64,000 bases of DNA. Source: Bacteroidota bacterium. GTDB lineage: Bacteria > Bacteroidota > Bacteroidia > Bacteroidales > F082. The stretch lies in assembly GCA_009773165.1 (NCBI GenBank), contig WOUZ01000001.1:558001-622000 (forward strand), given 5' to 3'. The notes beneath the pieces were generated by a model. It searched no databases. It saw only the letters and a list, made by a program, of their open reading frames with translations, and was not told where the DNA came from. Position numbers and translations under genes: made by a program. Below are positions 35,368 through 46,000 of this stretch, one piece after another. Numbering within the stretch: position 1 is the stretch's first letter; each line of letters opens with the position of its first letter.

Positions 35368-35604
35368 ATGACTTTAGAACCAGATCTCACTAAAATTTTT
35401 ACAGGTCGCGATGTGCTAGTTCATATCTTAAAGGATGAACTGGAAACAGTTGGAATAGGAGCAATGATACGCGATGATTTTTATTCCGGTGCTCTTGCAG
35501 GTTTTGGTGGAACACCCAATATTGTTGATTTATTTGTTCTTACCGAAGACCATTCAAAAGCTGAAGAAATTGTTAATGATTTTATAGAACGTAACCTGGA
35601 ATAA
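35368..35604 (+). CDS. DUF2007 small protein
   Basis: The 78-residue protein fits DUF2007 (putative signal transducing protein): an N-terminal strand KIFTGRDVLV, a helix with LKDELETVGIGA, a GTPNIVDLFV strand and a helical C-terminus. The fold is a small ferredoxin-like alpha/beta domain; the role is unknown, though relatives look like PII-like or regulatory domains. It has its own promoter and is not packed with other genes. Confidence 0.85.
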   Translation: MTLEPDLTKIFTGRDVLVHILKDELETVGIGAMIRDDFYSGALAGFGGTPNIVDLFVLTEDHSKAEEIVNDFIERNLE

Positions 35605-35735
35605 GGTTCAGGAATTTTTTTTGAAAGATCATCCGAAAATTTTTCATTTCGTTTCAAACAACTTCTTCATCCGGAAGTTTAAATATTTTTAAGGAAGGCC
35701 ATTTGAATGGTAATAAAGCTTCATGCTTAAAGTTT

Positions 35736-35743
35736 TACCTTTG
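35736..35743 (+). promoter_or_regulatory. -7 element (TACCTTTG) before the TolC-like gene
   Basis: A perfect TAnnTTTG lies 40 bases before the ATG at 35784. Confidence 0.55.
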
Positions 35744-35783
35744 CAACGCCTTTTTAAGGCACTGTCCCTTTATCTAAAAGAAC

Positions 35784-37289
35784 ATGAAACATAGCAATCA
35801 TCCTCGTTTTTGGGTTTTTATGACCCTTTTGGCCTCTGTTTTTTTTCAAACACCTTCGCTTTACAGTCAATCGCAGCCCACTTTTCTTTCACTGACCGAA
35901 GTTATAAAAATTGCACAGGATCGCTCACCCGATGCAATGATTGCGCGTCACCGGTTCAAACGCAGTTATTGGGAATACAGAAGTTTTAAAGCAGGCTATC
36001 TACCCAACCTTAGTCTTGATGCTACACTTCCTAATTTCAACCGAACCATTGATGCCATCACGCAATCAGACGGAAGTGAAACCTATCGCGAACGTACTCT
36101 GGCGCGGTATTCGGCAAACCTTTCCCTTACGCAAAAAGTTGGTCTTACCGGTGGTGAGGTATACTTGCAGTCGGGCTTGCAACGTCTCGACAACTTTTAT
36201 ACAGATACCTCAACCCGTCAATATCTTTCAAGTCCGGTTGTAATCGGCTTCCGTCAGCCAATTTTTGGTTACAATTCATACAAATGGGACAAGCGGATTG
36301 AGCCCATTCGGTATGAAGAGGCCCGGCGGCAATACCTTGAAACACATGAACAGGTGGCATCAACGGCTATCAATCATTTCTTCAACCTGTTGATGGCACA
36401 AGTAGAAAAAGGGATTGCACTCAAAAATCTATCTAATTATGATACCCTTTTTAATATTGCAAGGGGTCGTTTTGTTCTGGGTAAGATAGCCGAAAATGAA
36501 TTATTACAACTTGAGTTAAATCTCTTAAGGGCAGAGGCTTCAGTTGAAACAGCCGACCTCAACTACCAAAATATGCTCTTTACGTTTAAGTCGTATCTAC
36601 GGTTGAAAACTAATGAAGCCATTGAGCTTATTCCACCCGCTCAAACAGAATTTTACACAGTAAAAGTTGAAGAGGCAATCAGCGAAGCGCGAACAAACAC
36701 CTCATCGGGTTTGAATTTCGACAGACAGGTTTTGGAAGCAGAAAGCAACCTGAACATGGCGCGTACACAAGGCCGTTTCGATGCCGAAATTAACGCCAGT
36801 TTCGGATTGACACAAACTTCTGATCAGTTTAACAAAGCCTACCTCAACCCTTTGGATGAAGAACGCATTACAGTGGGCCTCACTATTCCCATCCTCGATT
36901 GGGGACAGGCAAAAGGCCGTATTAAAATGGCTGAGTCGAATCTGGAACTGGTGCGAACCTCCGTGGAACAGAGCCGTATGGATTTTGAACAGAATATTTT
37001 TCTGAAGGTCATGCAGTTTAATATGCAGAAAAACCAGCTTAAGATTGCTGCTAAAGCCGATACGGTTGCTCAAAAGCGCTTTGATGTAACCCAAAAAAGG
37101 TATATGATCGGAAAAGTAAATGATATTTTGGAACTCAATAACGCTCAGATTGACAACGACAATGCGCGCATGGGCTATTATAGCGCGCTAAAAACCTATT
37201 GGAGTAGCTACTTTGAGGTTCGCCGCTTGACTCTTTTTGATTTCAGAGACAACCGAAAAATTCATGTAAATCCCGAAAGTGTTTTGTAA
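35784..37289 (+). CDS. TolC family outer-membrane channel protein
   Basis: The 501-residue protein has a signal peptide (about 1-31, ending LYSQS) and two TolC-type repeats of long helices and beta segments, such as LTEVIKIAQDRSPDAMIARHRFKRS near the start and LNMARTQGRFDAEINASFGLTQ and ILDWGQAKGRIKMAES later. TolC proteins form trimeric export tunnels for efflux or type I secretion. No inner-membrane pump or adaptor gene is adjacent; the HlyD-like protein at 28.6 kb is the nearest candidate partner but is not linked. Confidence 0.9.
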   Translation: MKHSNHPRFWVFMTLLASVFFQTPSLYSQSQPTFLSLTEVIKIAQDRSPDAMIARHRFKRSYWEYRSFKAGYLPNLSLDATLPNFNRTIDAITQSDGSETYRERTLARYSANLSLTQKVGLTGGEVYLQSGLQRLDNFYTDTSTRQYLSSPVVIGFRQPIFGYNSYKWDKRIEPIRYEEARRQYLETHEQVASTAINHFFNLLMAQVEKGIALKNLSNYDTLFNIARGRFVLGKIAENELLQLELNLLRAEASVETADLNYQNMLFTFKSYLRLKTNEAIELIPPAQTEFYTVKVEEAISEARTNTSSGLNFDRQVLEAESNLNMARTQGRFDAEINASFGLTQTSDQFNKAYLNPLDEERITVGLTIPILDWGQAKGRIKMAESNLELVRTSVEQSRMDFEQNIFLKVMQFNMQKNQLKIAAKADTVAQKRFDVTQKRYMIGKVNDILELNNAQIDNDNARMGYYSALKTYWSSYFEVRRLTLFDFRDNRKIHVNPESVL

Positions 37290-37411
37290 ACAAGATGCTT
37301 GTTTTAGCACCGAGGATTTAATTAACTGATCATCAGTATTTTACGCAAAATGTTCTGTTTCCGTGTTTGAATCAGTTCACAAAACTAACTACTTCACCAG
37401 TCTAAAAAACG

Positions 37412-37419
37412 TATTTTTG
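37412..37419 (+). promoter_or_regulatory. -7 element (TATTTTTG) of lipA-lipB
   Basis: A perfect TAnnTTTG lies 19 bases before the lipA ATG. Confidence 0.6.
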
Positions 37420-37438
37420 CCACTCAAATATTAACTCC

Positions 37439-38302
37439 ATGGACGAAGTTCGTACCAATTTACTTTTACGCAAACCCGAATGGTTAAAGACAAAAGTACC
37501 TGCCGGAAAAACATATCTCTCTGTACGTGAAATTGTTGAAACACATAAACTACATACCATCTGTACCAGCGGGCATTGCCCCAACATGCATGAATGCTGG
37601 GGACGAGGCACAGCCACATTGATGATTCTGGGAAATATCTGCACCCGCTCCTGTGGTTTTTGTAATGTTAAAACCGGACGTCCTTTGCCTGCCGATTGGG
37701 ATGAACCGGAGCGTGTAGCCGATTCAGTGAAGAAGATGAATCTCAAGCATGTTGTTCTCACCTCTGTGGATCGTGATGACATGAAAGATGGAGGAGCAGA
37801 AATATGGGCACTTACAATTAAAGCTATAAAACGCGAAAGTCCCGGAACAACAATGGAGACGCTTATTCCCGATTTTGACGGCAAAGAGGATCTTATTTTT
37901 AGGGTTGTTGAAGCAGGCCCTGAAGTGATATCACACAACCTTGAAACGGTTCGGCGAATTACACCATGGGTGCGTAGTCGAGCCAAATATGACCTTAGTC
38001 TCAAGGTACTCGAAATCATTGCCCGTTCGGGAATTGTAGTCAAGTCGGGCATTATGCTTGGGTTGGGCGAAACCGAACAAGAGGTGCTTGAAACAATGGA
38101 TGATCTGCGTCTTGCCGGTGTTAAGGTGATGACCATAGGCCAATACCTTCAACCAACAAGAAATCATTTACCCGTAAAGGAGTTTATCAGGCCCGAACAG
38201 TTTAAGTTTTATGAAGAAGAAGGACTTAAAAGGGGTTTTCGTCATGTCGAGAGCGGACCAATGGTAAGAAGTTCATATCATGCTGAAAAACATATCCTCT
38301 GA
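37439..38302 (+). CDS. lipA: Lipoyl synthase
   Basis: LipA inserts two sulfurs into octanoyl chains using two 4Fe-4S clusters and SAM. The 287-residue protein has the auxiliary cluster motif CTSGHCPNMHEC, the radical-SAM motif CTRSCGFCNV, and the C-terminal RSSYHAEK serine motif. All expected cysteines are visible. It is immediately followed by lipB, giving a complete endogenous lipoylation pair; the lipoylated enzymes are not in the window. Confidence 0.98.
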   Translation: MDEVRTNLLLRKPEWLKTKVPAGKTYLSVREIVETHKLHTICTSGHCPNMHECWGRGTATLMILGNICTRSCGFCNVKTGRPLPADWDEPERVADSVKKMNLKHVVLTSVDRDDMKDGGAEIWALTIKAIKRESPGTTMETLIPDFDGKEDLIFRVVEAGPEVISHNLETVRRITPWVRSRAKYDLSLKVLEIIARSGIVVKSGIMLGLGETEQEVLETMDDLRLAGVKVMTIGQYLQPTRNHLPVKEFIRPEQFKFYEEEGLKRGFRHVESGPMVRSSYHAEKHIL

Positions 38303-38303
38303 A

Positions 38304-38984
38304 ATGGGCACATTACTTTTTGAAGACCTTGGCACAATGGATTATAAGAAAGCCTGGGACTATCAGGAACAGCTTTTCAGCGATTTGATCAAAATTAAAA
38401 CAGAGGAAGAAGAAAAAGCGCCTTTTGGAACCTTACTTTTTGTTGAACACCCGCATGTTTTTACACTTGGAAAAAGCGGAACGCCTGAGAACTTACTCGT
38501 AAATGAAGAGGTATTACGCACTAAAGGAGCTTCTTTTTATCGCATAAATCGTGGTGGCGACATCACCTATCACGGACCAGGGCAATTAGTAGGTTATCCT
38601 ATTCTTAATCTCGATGCTTTCCATATTGGAGTTCGTGAATATGTTTTCCGCCTCGAAGAATCTGTCATTCAGTGTTTATTGAACTATAATATTAAAGCTG
38701 AACGACTTGAAGGTGCTTCAGGAGTGTGGCTTGATGCTGGCATACGTGAAAAATCGCGCAAGATTTGTGCTATAGGTGTGAGGGCAAGCAAAGGCGTTAC
38801 CATGCATGGATTTGCTTTTAATGTGAACACCGACTTATCCTTTTATCAGCTCATAAACCCTTGTGGTTTTACGGATCGGGGCGTAACGTCTTTAAAGAAA
38901 GAACTAGGTTCGGAAATTGATATGGATAGGTTAAAACAACACTTGCTTCAGTCGTTTAAGGAAGTTTTCGAACTAATGGCTTAG
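38304..38984 (+). CDS. lipB: Octanoyl-[acyl-carrier-protein]:protein octanoyltransferase
   Basis: LipB moves octanoate from ACP to lipoyl domains, the step before LipA. The protein, 226 residues from ATG 38304, has FEDLGTMDYKKAWDYQE, RGGDITYHGPGQLVGYP, the catalytic lysine in KICAIGVR and cysteine in NPCG. An in-frame ATG at 38280 would overlap lipA by 23 bases; the later start fits the family N-terminus and begins one base after the lipA stop. Its stop overlaps the convergent recO stop. Confidence 0.96.
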   Translation: MGTLLFEDLGTMDYKKAWDYQEQLFSDLIKIKTEEEEKAPFGTLLFVEHPHVFTLGKSGTPENLLVNEEVLRTKGASFYRINRGGDITYHGPGQLVGYPILNLDAFHIGVREYVFRLEESVIQCLLNYNIKAERLEGASGVWLDAGIREKSRKICAIGVRASKGVTMHGFAFNVNTDLSFYQLINPCGFTDRGVTSLKKELGSEIDMDRLKQHLLQSFKEVFELMA

Positions 38985-39706
38985 CCCAACACCACCCCAA
39001 GAACTTCGTGCGATTGCAGCCCTTTGAAACCGGGGAAATGAAGTCTGTAATAAACAATTATCAAATCCAGTATTTCGCGTCGTTGCTCACGGGTCAATTG
39101 AACCTGATATAGATTTTCGAGACTTGTCAAACAAAGTTGATGAAAAGCAGCACTCTGTTTATCATTCATAAAATGAACCACTGACGGATGATTAAACTTG
39201 AAAACACCTTCCATCAAATCAAACACCTGTCCATTTTGAAAACGGTCGCTTTTAGGATAAAAACCCAGATGCCTGCTCAGTTCTATCATGAAATACAGAT
39301 GAAAATCGGCAAAGCGCTGATCCTGCAGATCAAGCCACTGAATGGCCTGATGTATAAAATCAAACAAAGGTTTGTTGTGACTTCTTTCGATGATTGTTTT
39401 ACTCAGCAACTCACTGATAAATATTACGATAGAATTTTTCTGAATATCAGAATGCAAGCTGTGAAATGCAGTTTCAACAGAAATTTCCGACATAAAATGT
39501 AAATCACGACCGGGTTTGATACGGCTGACAAATTCGATGAGCGATAAGGGTTGAAAAAAAGCAGGCTTAAATCTGGAGTGTTTGCCATAAGCCCCTTTGA
39601 TCAGGAAAGAAATCAAACCAAATTCTTCGGTAAAAATTTTCACGATCAGACTACTTTCACTGTATCTGATGTGTTGTAAAACGATGCCGCGGCTTTGATC
39701 GCTCAT
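38981..39706 (-). CDS. recO: DNA repair protein RecO
   Basis: The 241-residue protein has an N-terminal OB fold (GIVLQHIRYSESSLIVKIFTEEFGLISF and IKGAYGKHSRFKPA) and a helical C-terminal domain. RecO anneals single strands and helps load RecA with RecR, acting on SSB-coated DNA. The zinc-binding cysteines of some RecO proteins are absent here. It overlaps porZ by four bases (ATGA), a pairing seen widely in Bacteroidota. Confidence 0.95.
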   Translation of the reverse strand: MSDQSRGIVLQHIRYSESSLIVKIFTEEFGLISFLIKGAYGKHSRFKPAFFQPLSLIEFVSRIKPGRDLHFMSEISVETAFHSLHSDIQKNSIVIFISELLSKTIIERSHNKPLFDFIHQAIQWLDLQDQRFADFHLYFMIELSRHLGFYPKSDRFQNGQVFDLMEGVFKFNHPSVVHFMNDKQSAAFHQLCLTSLENLYQVQLTREQRREILDLIIVYYRLHFPGFKGLQSHEVLGVVLG

Positions 39707-42042
39707 TGTTTGCGCATGACCATAATTTTGGTTGCCAATGTTTCAACGCCCAGGTTATCACTGATAAATACCATGTAAATACCCGGGTTAACATGTTTTC
39801 CATTGAGTATTTTTCCATCCCATATTGCCTGTCCACCTTCGGAGCGTGTTTGATAAACAAGGTTTCCGCTAAGATCTGTTATTTTAACAATAGCGTCCTG
39901 AACCATGCCTTTGATGGCAATTGGACCGCTATGCTCGGCACGAACAGGGTTGGGATAAGCATAAACATCTGTATTTATGGGCGTAGGGGTAGTTGCATTT
40001 CCTTTGAATGAAATGATACCGTTGGGTGTTCCAAAGAAAACTTCGCCATCTTCGGTTATGGCTATGCTGTTGATGGTATTCGACAGAAGCGGACTGTTAT
40101 CGGTATTGAAATAAAAGATCTGTTCGAGCCCATCCTTCGACATGAGGAAAGCACCATTTTCAGTTCCAAACCACTTTTTGTTAGATCCGTCGATGGCCAT
40201 CGAAAGAATTTTTTCACTTCCCAAAAGGAAGTCGGCCTGTCCTGTTCCATCATTTCTTGGTACTAAAATCTGTTGTGCATCATAATTAGCACCTGTTTCG
40301 AAAATCCTTTCAGGGCTGTAGATGATGGCGGGGCCTTTATCTGTTCCAATCCACACAGCACCATCATGATCCACCGCCAGTGATAAAACCGAATTTCCGG
40401 GAATATTTCCTGTATTTGGGCTGTTGGTGAGTATTTTCAACCGATCATCACTGCTGTCATCGAGGGTGTTATTATCATTAAAAACCATCACCGGACCTTC
40501 GGACCTGCGCAGAACCCATTTATAATTATTGTTGTCGATAATCATATTTCCAATATCAGTTCCACTTGCGCTTGAACCCAGATAGAACGATTTCCAGCTT
40601 CCATCAGTTTTTCGTACTGAAAGCAAATTGGTTGTTCCAGTGTTGGCAACCCAAAGATTGTTGTAAGAATCAAAATCGAGTCCGCTCACATTTACAAGAC
40701 TTGGGTCGGCAAGCCATGGACGTAAGCTGCTGTTGTGGCTGGAATAGATATTGGTTAATTCCTGATCGGTAAATTCCAGAACACCCTCTTGCCAGGTTCC
40801 AATATAGGCTTTGTTGGGGTTTAAAGGATCAACAGCAACGCTTACAAAATCGCTGATAGTATCGAATCCATTGGTATTGGATGAGTTATGAGTTTTCCAG
40901 TTTGTGCCGTCAAACGAAAAAACGCCATCAATCATATATCTTTTGCCCCAGTCGTTACGTCTGCCTCCTGAAGCAACCCAAACATTACCGGCAGCGGCTT
41001 TGAGTTCATACACGCTTGTAGTTCCGGGTCCGTTGGGTAAAAATTGTTCTGCACTGAAACCGCTGTTGTGAACCCTTAGCATCCCGCGCTTACGGTCACC
41101 GATCCAAAGCGACTCATCATTTTCAAAAACAGCCGATAGTGGTTCGATGAATGCGCCTTCAGGCTGATAAATGGTCGAAATCAACTGCATTTGAGCATTA
41201 TACAAATAGGCATTGAAATGGTTTACAATCACAAAATGATCGTTATTAGCCCTGAACTGACGGTGAAGTGAGGTATTTGTTTTTTCAAAATAATCCCAGG
41301 CACTACCGTCAAACACAAACATGGTATCGGCATCATATGCGCCTCTGGAATAATTGAGGTACAGTTTATCGTTAAAGGCTTCAATCTGATTGTAGTTAAA
41401 GCTTTGATGCCTTAGGCGACTGTCTTTTGTCCATTGGTTAAAATCAGCCAGATTAGGACTATCGAGTGAAGCATAATAAACACCTGATTCTGTTGCGGCA
41501 TAAAGCGTATTTGCATGTACTGCCAGATCATTCACATTGATATATCCTCCTTGAGGTCCAATCAAATACGTATCAAACACTTCCTCACGTTCGGTATCAA
41601 TCACCACAATACCAAAGCCACATGAGAGGTAAGCATATTTTCCAATGAAAAGAATATTGTTAATTGTTTTATTTCCAACAAGTTCTTTGTTTTTTATATC
41701 GCTAAGGTTAATAATTTCGCCTTCTCTTATCAGATCGATATTGGTGTTGGTGTAAGCCACAAGTAAGGTTTTGTTCTGCTGGTTGTAGCTGATTTTTCGA
41801 ATTCCGATATCACTCAACCCATTTACTTTGTTCAATAAACTGAGGCTGTTATCGGTTCTGTCGTAAATAAATAAATCATAGGGAGTAGCAGCATACACTT
41901 TTTTTTCGGCAAGTTCAACATCAATCACCCGCTGATAGGGCAGATGGGTTCGCCATTCGCCAATACCGATGCCTTGAGAATAAACGGCTAAAGTGTTGAA
42001 TACCAGTAAACAAACTATAACTAAGTAACGATTGAATTTCAT
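39703..42042 (-). CDS. porZ: PorZ-type T9SS beta-propeller protein
   Basis: The 779-residue protein has a signal peptide (about 1-22), begins its mature part with GIGIGEWRTHLPYQRV, and contains two seven-bladed propeller-like halves with blades such as NNIYAATESGVYY and WIGTDKGPAI. The C-terminus is a T9SS sorting-like domain (PNPVRAEHSGPIAIKGM and NPGIYMVFISDN). PorZ is part of the surface complex with PorU, PorV and PorQ in Porphyromonas, delivering anionic lipopolysaccharide to the sortase PorU. The length, start motif and coupling to recO support PorZ over a generic two-component propeller protein. Confidence 0.92.
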   Translation of the reverse strand: MKFNRYLVIVCLLVFNTLAVYSQGIGIGEWRTHLPYQRVIDVELAEKKVYAATPYDLFIYDRTDNSLSLLNKVNGLSDIGIRKISYNQQNKTLLVAYTNTNIDLIREGEIINLSDIKNKELVGNKTINNILFIGKYAYLSCGFGIVVIDTEREEVFDTYLIGPQGGYINVNDLAVHANTLYAATESGVYYASLDSPNLADFNQWTKDSRLRHQSFNYNQIEAFNDKLYLNYSRGAYDADTMFVFDGSAWDYFEKTNTSLHRQFRANNDHFVIVNHFNAYLYNAQMQLISTIYQPEGAFIEPLSAVFENDESLWIGDRKRGMLRVHNSGFSAEQFLPNGPGTTSVYELKAAAGNVWVASGGRRNDWGKRYMIDGVFSFDGTNWKTHNSSNTNGFDTISDFVSVAVDPLNPNKAYIGTWQEGVLEFTDQELTNIYSSHNSSLRPWLADPSLVNVSGLDFDSYNNLWVANTGTTNLLSVRKTDGSWKSFYLGSSASGTDIGNMIIDNNNYKWVLRRSEGPVMVFNDNNTLDDSSDDRLKILTNSPNTGNIPGNSVLSLAVDHDGAVWIGTDKGPAIIYSPERIFETGANYDAQQILVPRNDGTGQADFLLGSEKILSMAIDGSNKKWFGTENGAFLMSKDGLEQIFYFNTDNSPLLSNTINSIAITEDGEVFFGTPNGIISFKGNATTPTPINTDVYAYPNPVRAEHSGPIAIKGMVQDAIVKITDLSGNLVYQTRSEGGQAIWDGKILNGKHVNPGIYMVFISDNLGVETLATKIMVMRKQ

Positions 42043-42192
42043 AATTTCAAGCTTGGGTTTTCAATACGATTGTTTTTGATTTGTGTTTAAAAAGCATTTA
42101 GCTGCCAAAAACATTAACATGACTTTATTCTATTTACTTCGTTTTGAGAGGCATAAGTCACTTTTCGATTTAATAACTAAAAAAAAGGTGAT

Positions 42193-42903
42193 TTATTGTG
42201 CTGAATTTGTGTGCCATGAAGGGAGTTTTAGCATTAAAGAAAGCGCAATATTAACCATGCTGATTTGACGTGTATCAGTTCGGATAGTACCTGTACCAGT
42301 TAAAAACTGGAATTCAGCTTTGGAGCGAAGTAATTCAGCATCAAGAGCCAGCTCGTAGCAGGGAGTTATTTCGTAACTCAAACTTGCCGAAGCGCCATAG
42401 CCAAAGCTTCGGTCAAGAGAGGTTGTGATTTCATAAAATTCAGGCCCTGTAAGAAAATATACAGGTTTATAAACCTGATGAGGCGTTCGGCTGGCAAAAT
42501 AGCCTGCCAAAACAGCAAGCTGAAGGTGAAATCCCTTAAATGGTTTAATGTGATACATCGGACCTCCTGTAAAAGTCAATATCCGGTAGGGTTCACTGCG
42601 AATTGTCACATCAAGCAAAAATGGATCTGCCTGTACTTTTTCATATCCAAGGTAGGAAACATCTAAGGGATGGGTATGAAATCCGGCTTCTGCAACCAGC
42701 CCCCAGGAGCCTATTAGCGTGCCACTTGCAGCTACCGAGGCCGAAAAGCCTGTTTTTGTGAAACAACCATTATCCAGATCGGGTGAGGCATATTCAAAAA
42801 GGGGAATTGAAGCACCAGAGCGTAAATGAACATGAAAACGATCACTTTGAGCTAAGAGCCCTCCGCTGATAAAAAGAAAACAAAAGAAGAAAAACGTCCG
42901 CAT
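42193..42903 (-). CDS. Predicted outer-membrane beta-barrel protein
   Basis: The 236-residue protein has a signal peptide (about 1-18, ending LLAQ) and then alternating hydrophobic/aromatic strands: GFSASVAASGTLIGSWGLVAEAGFH, FHLQLAVLAGYFAS and YGASASLSYEIT, which fits an eight-stranded porin-like barrel. There is no motif for a specific family. Two cysteines (GCF and PCY) are far apart. It is upstream of porZ on the same strand with a 150-base gap and may be co-transcribed. Confidence 0.72.
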   Translation of the reverse strand: MRTFFFFCFLFISGGLLAQSDRFHVHLRSGASIPLFEYASPDLDNGCFTKTGFSASVAASGTLIGSWGLVAEAGFHTHPLDVSYLGYEKVQADPFLLDVTIRSEPYRILTFTGGPMYHIKPFKGFHLQLAVLAGYFASRTPHQVYKPVYFLTGPEFYEITTSLDRSFGYGASASLSYEITPCYELALDAELLRSKAEFQFLTGTGTIRTDTRQISMVNIALSLMLKLPSWHTNSAQ

Positions 42904-43030
42904 GAAACTATTTTTATCCGGCGAAAGTACAAAAAAGCATGAGAAAAATGCCTGTTCAGGCTATTCTTGCTTTCAGAATATTGATCCGTAATGCCCGAAT
43001 CCATTCAAATGTTTAATTTGGTATTGAGCA

Positions 43031-43059
43031 TTGTCAGAATGTAGGTTATCGTATTTTTG
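43031..43059 (+). promoter_or_regulatory. Promoter of the receiver/PPDK-like fusion (TTG, N18, TATTTTTG)
   Basis: TTG at 43031-43033 and TATTTTTG at 43052-43059 lie 18 bases apart, close to the Bacteroidota ideal, and 22 bases before the ATG. Confidence 0.75.
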
Positions 43060-43080
43060 TTAGGTAAAAAATAGCATATC

Positions 43081-46000
43081 ATGGTTTCTGAACACGACCT
43101 CGGCGGACAGTTTGAACGGTTGAAGGCACAAAATCTGGAGCGACTAAAAGAGCTTGCCATCATGAATCGGACCTCACATATTATCCGTGAGAATCGTCCG
43201 CCCGAAGAAACACTTAAACATATTGCCATGATTCTACCTGACGGGTGGCAATATCCTGCTTCGACAGGTGCGCGCATCATGTACGACGGGCATTTTTATC
43301 TGTCACCTAATTTTAATTTGACAGAATGGAAACAAATACAGGAATTCAGTACGATTGACGATAAAAAAGGGTTTATTGAAATCAGCTATGCAAAAGAGTT
43401 TCCTACAGCTGACGAAGGTCCGTTTCTGGCAGAGGAACGCGACCTGATTTTCAACCTTTCCAACATGATATGTGGGTATATCAATTCCTACAAAGGACTG
43501 AGAATCATTGAAAAAATAAGCCCTAAAGACAAAAATAGAAAACAGGAAGAACCTGTAAAAGAGGCACTTCCGGGGCGTAAGCTTCTTCAGCTTTTTCTCA
43601 ATAAGAATAACGCAGACAGAGATATATACCATGATCTGATGACTTTTAAAGTGAAGGAAATCATGTTGATATCTAACCTTTATGATGCATATTCTATTGA
43701 AAGGGAAGGTCGCTTTTCGGAGCATGTGCTGGGGCACTATCATCAGTTGAACCTTACCTCTGTACCACGTATCACAGGTGTCACAACAGCTTCGGAAGCC
43801 TTTGAGATGCTTCAGTCGAAATATTACGATCTTATCATTTTTATGGTCAGCGTGGATAAAAAAACTCCTGTGGAGCTAAGCCGTAAAATCAAAAAAGATT
43901 TCCCAAACCTGCCGATTTTCTTTCTCTTAAACAGCAATGCCGACATTGCGTACTTCAGCAAAGTGAGTCGTGAAACGCTTTCTATTGATCGTCTTTATAC
44001 CTGGAACGGTGATTCGAGTGTGTTTTTCAGCATGATAAAAATGGTGGAAGATCGAATCAATGTAGTGAATGATACCCGCATAGGTCTTGTACGTGTGATT
44101 CTGCTTGTTGAGGATTCTCCCATTTATTACTCACGTTATCTGCCAATGCTCTATAAAATTGTGATGGAGCAAACCCGCAGAATCATTGATGACGTGAGTA
44201 CTGACGAACTATATAAAGTGCTAAGAATGAGGGCTCGACCCAAAATACTCTTAGCCAGTAATTATGAAGAAGCCTGCAAAATACTCATGAAATATAAGGA
44301 GTATATGCTGTGCCTGATTACCGATATCCGCTTCGATCGTGATGATATTAAAGATGATCAGGCAGGAATTGATTTGGTTGAATTTGCCAAAAACCTGATT
44401 CCTGATTTGCCTGTTATTATTCAGTCTTCGGATACAGAAAACGTAAAAATTGCCTATCGGTATAAATCAACGTTTATTGATAAAAACAGCGAGACACTCT
44501 CACAGGATTTTCAGAGTTTCATCACCCATTTTTTGGGTTTTGGAAACTTTGTGTATCGCGACCAGTATGGAAATCCGATCACACAAGCGCGCACACTCAA
44601 AGAGTTTGAACAGAAACTTCGAACGATACCTGACGAATCGTTGATTTATCACGCACAACGCAATCACTTCAGCCTTTGGCTGATGGCTCGGGGTGAGATT
44701 CGGGTTGCTAAAATACTTAACCCTAAAAAAGTTGCCGATTACGATAACCCTTCTGAACTTCGGAATGAATTGTTGCAAATGATTCAACGGTTTAGAAATG
44801 AGCAGGATACAGGAAAAATTGTGCCATATGATGAAGATGCCCTAAACAATGAAAAAAATATAGTAAGTCTTGCTGAAGGCTCTTTGGGTGGGAAAGGCCG
44901 TGGACTTGCCTTTATCAACAGCCTGATTCATAATTATGATTTTAGCCAACATGTTCCTGATATAACGATACGCACACCTAAAACTTCGCTCATCGGAACA
45001 GAGGAGTTTAGCCTTTTTATGGAACGCAACAACCTTCATGACTATGTGTTGGGCGAAACAGATTATGAAAAGATAAAAAGAACGTTTATTCAGGGAAAGC
45101 TGACTCCAACACTCATTCGCAGATTAAGAACCCTTCTTAAAATAATTCGTAAACCATTAGCAGTCAGGTCATCAGGTTTATTTGAAGATAGTCTTGCACA
45201 GCCCTTTGCCGGAATTTTCGAAACGTATATTCTTCCTAACAGCCATCAGGATCTTGAATTTCGTCTTCAACAGCTCACCGATGCAATTAAACTTGTTTTC
45301 GCATCTGTGTTTTCTGACATTGCCCGAGGCTATGTGAATGCCATCAACTACAGCATCGATCAGGAAAAAATGGCGGTTGTTATTCAGGAGCTGGTAGGAA
45401 AACAATTTGAATCATACTACTATCCGCATGTGAGCGGTGTTGCCCAATCGTATAACTATTATCCATTCGGACATATGAAACCTGAGGAAGGATTTGCTAT
45501 AGCTGCTATCGGGTTGGGAAAATATGTTGTTGAGGGGGATAAAGCTTACCGATTTTCACCCCGATATCCTACGCTTGACATCAACTCATCTAAAGACCAG
45601 GTGAAAAATTCTCAGGTGAATTTTCTGGCAGTCGACCTTGAATGTACCGATCCAAAATTGCTCGAAGGTGATATGGCAGGTTTGGTAACGCTGGATTTGA
45701 GTGATGCTGAACAGCATGGCTCATTAAGGCATTGTGCCTCTGTTTTTAATTTTGATAACAATACCATTTATCCGGGCTTAAGTAAGCAGGGAACCCGTAT
45801 TGTAAATTTTGCCAATATCTTAAAATACAACTACACCCCCTTAGCCCAAACACTTGAAATAGTATTGGATGTGGTGAAGGAAGCATTGGGAACAGCTGTA
45901 GAAATTGAATGGGCTCTCGACCTAGACAGGGATGAAAAGGGAAATTGCTCGTTTTACTTGCTGCAAATCAAGCCATTGTTAGGCAGTGCCGATGACTACG

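Noticed and set aside
37402-38136. Minus-strand frame of 244 codons over lipA
   Set aside because: Antisense to an unmistakable lipoyl synthase; the Ser/Thr-rich composition is typical of a shadow frame.
43303-43743. Minus-strand frame inside the PPDK-like fusion gene
   Set aside because: Antisense shadow with no start context or domain.
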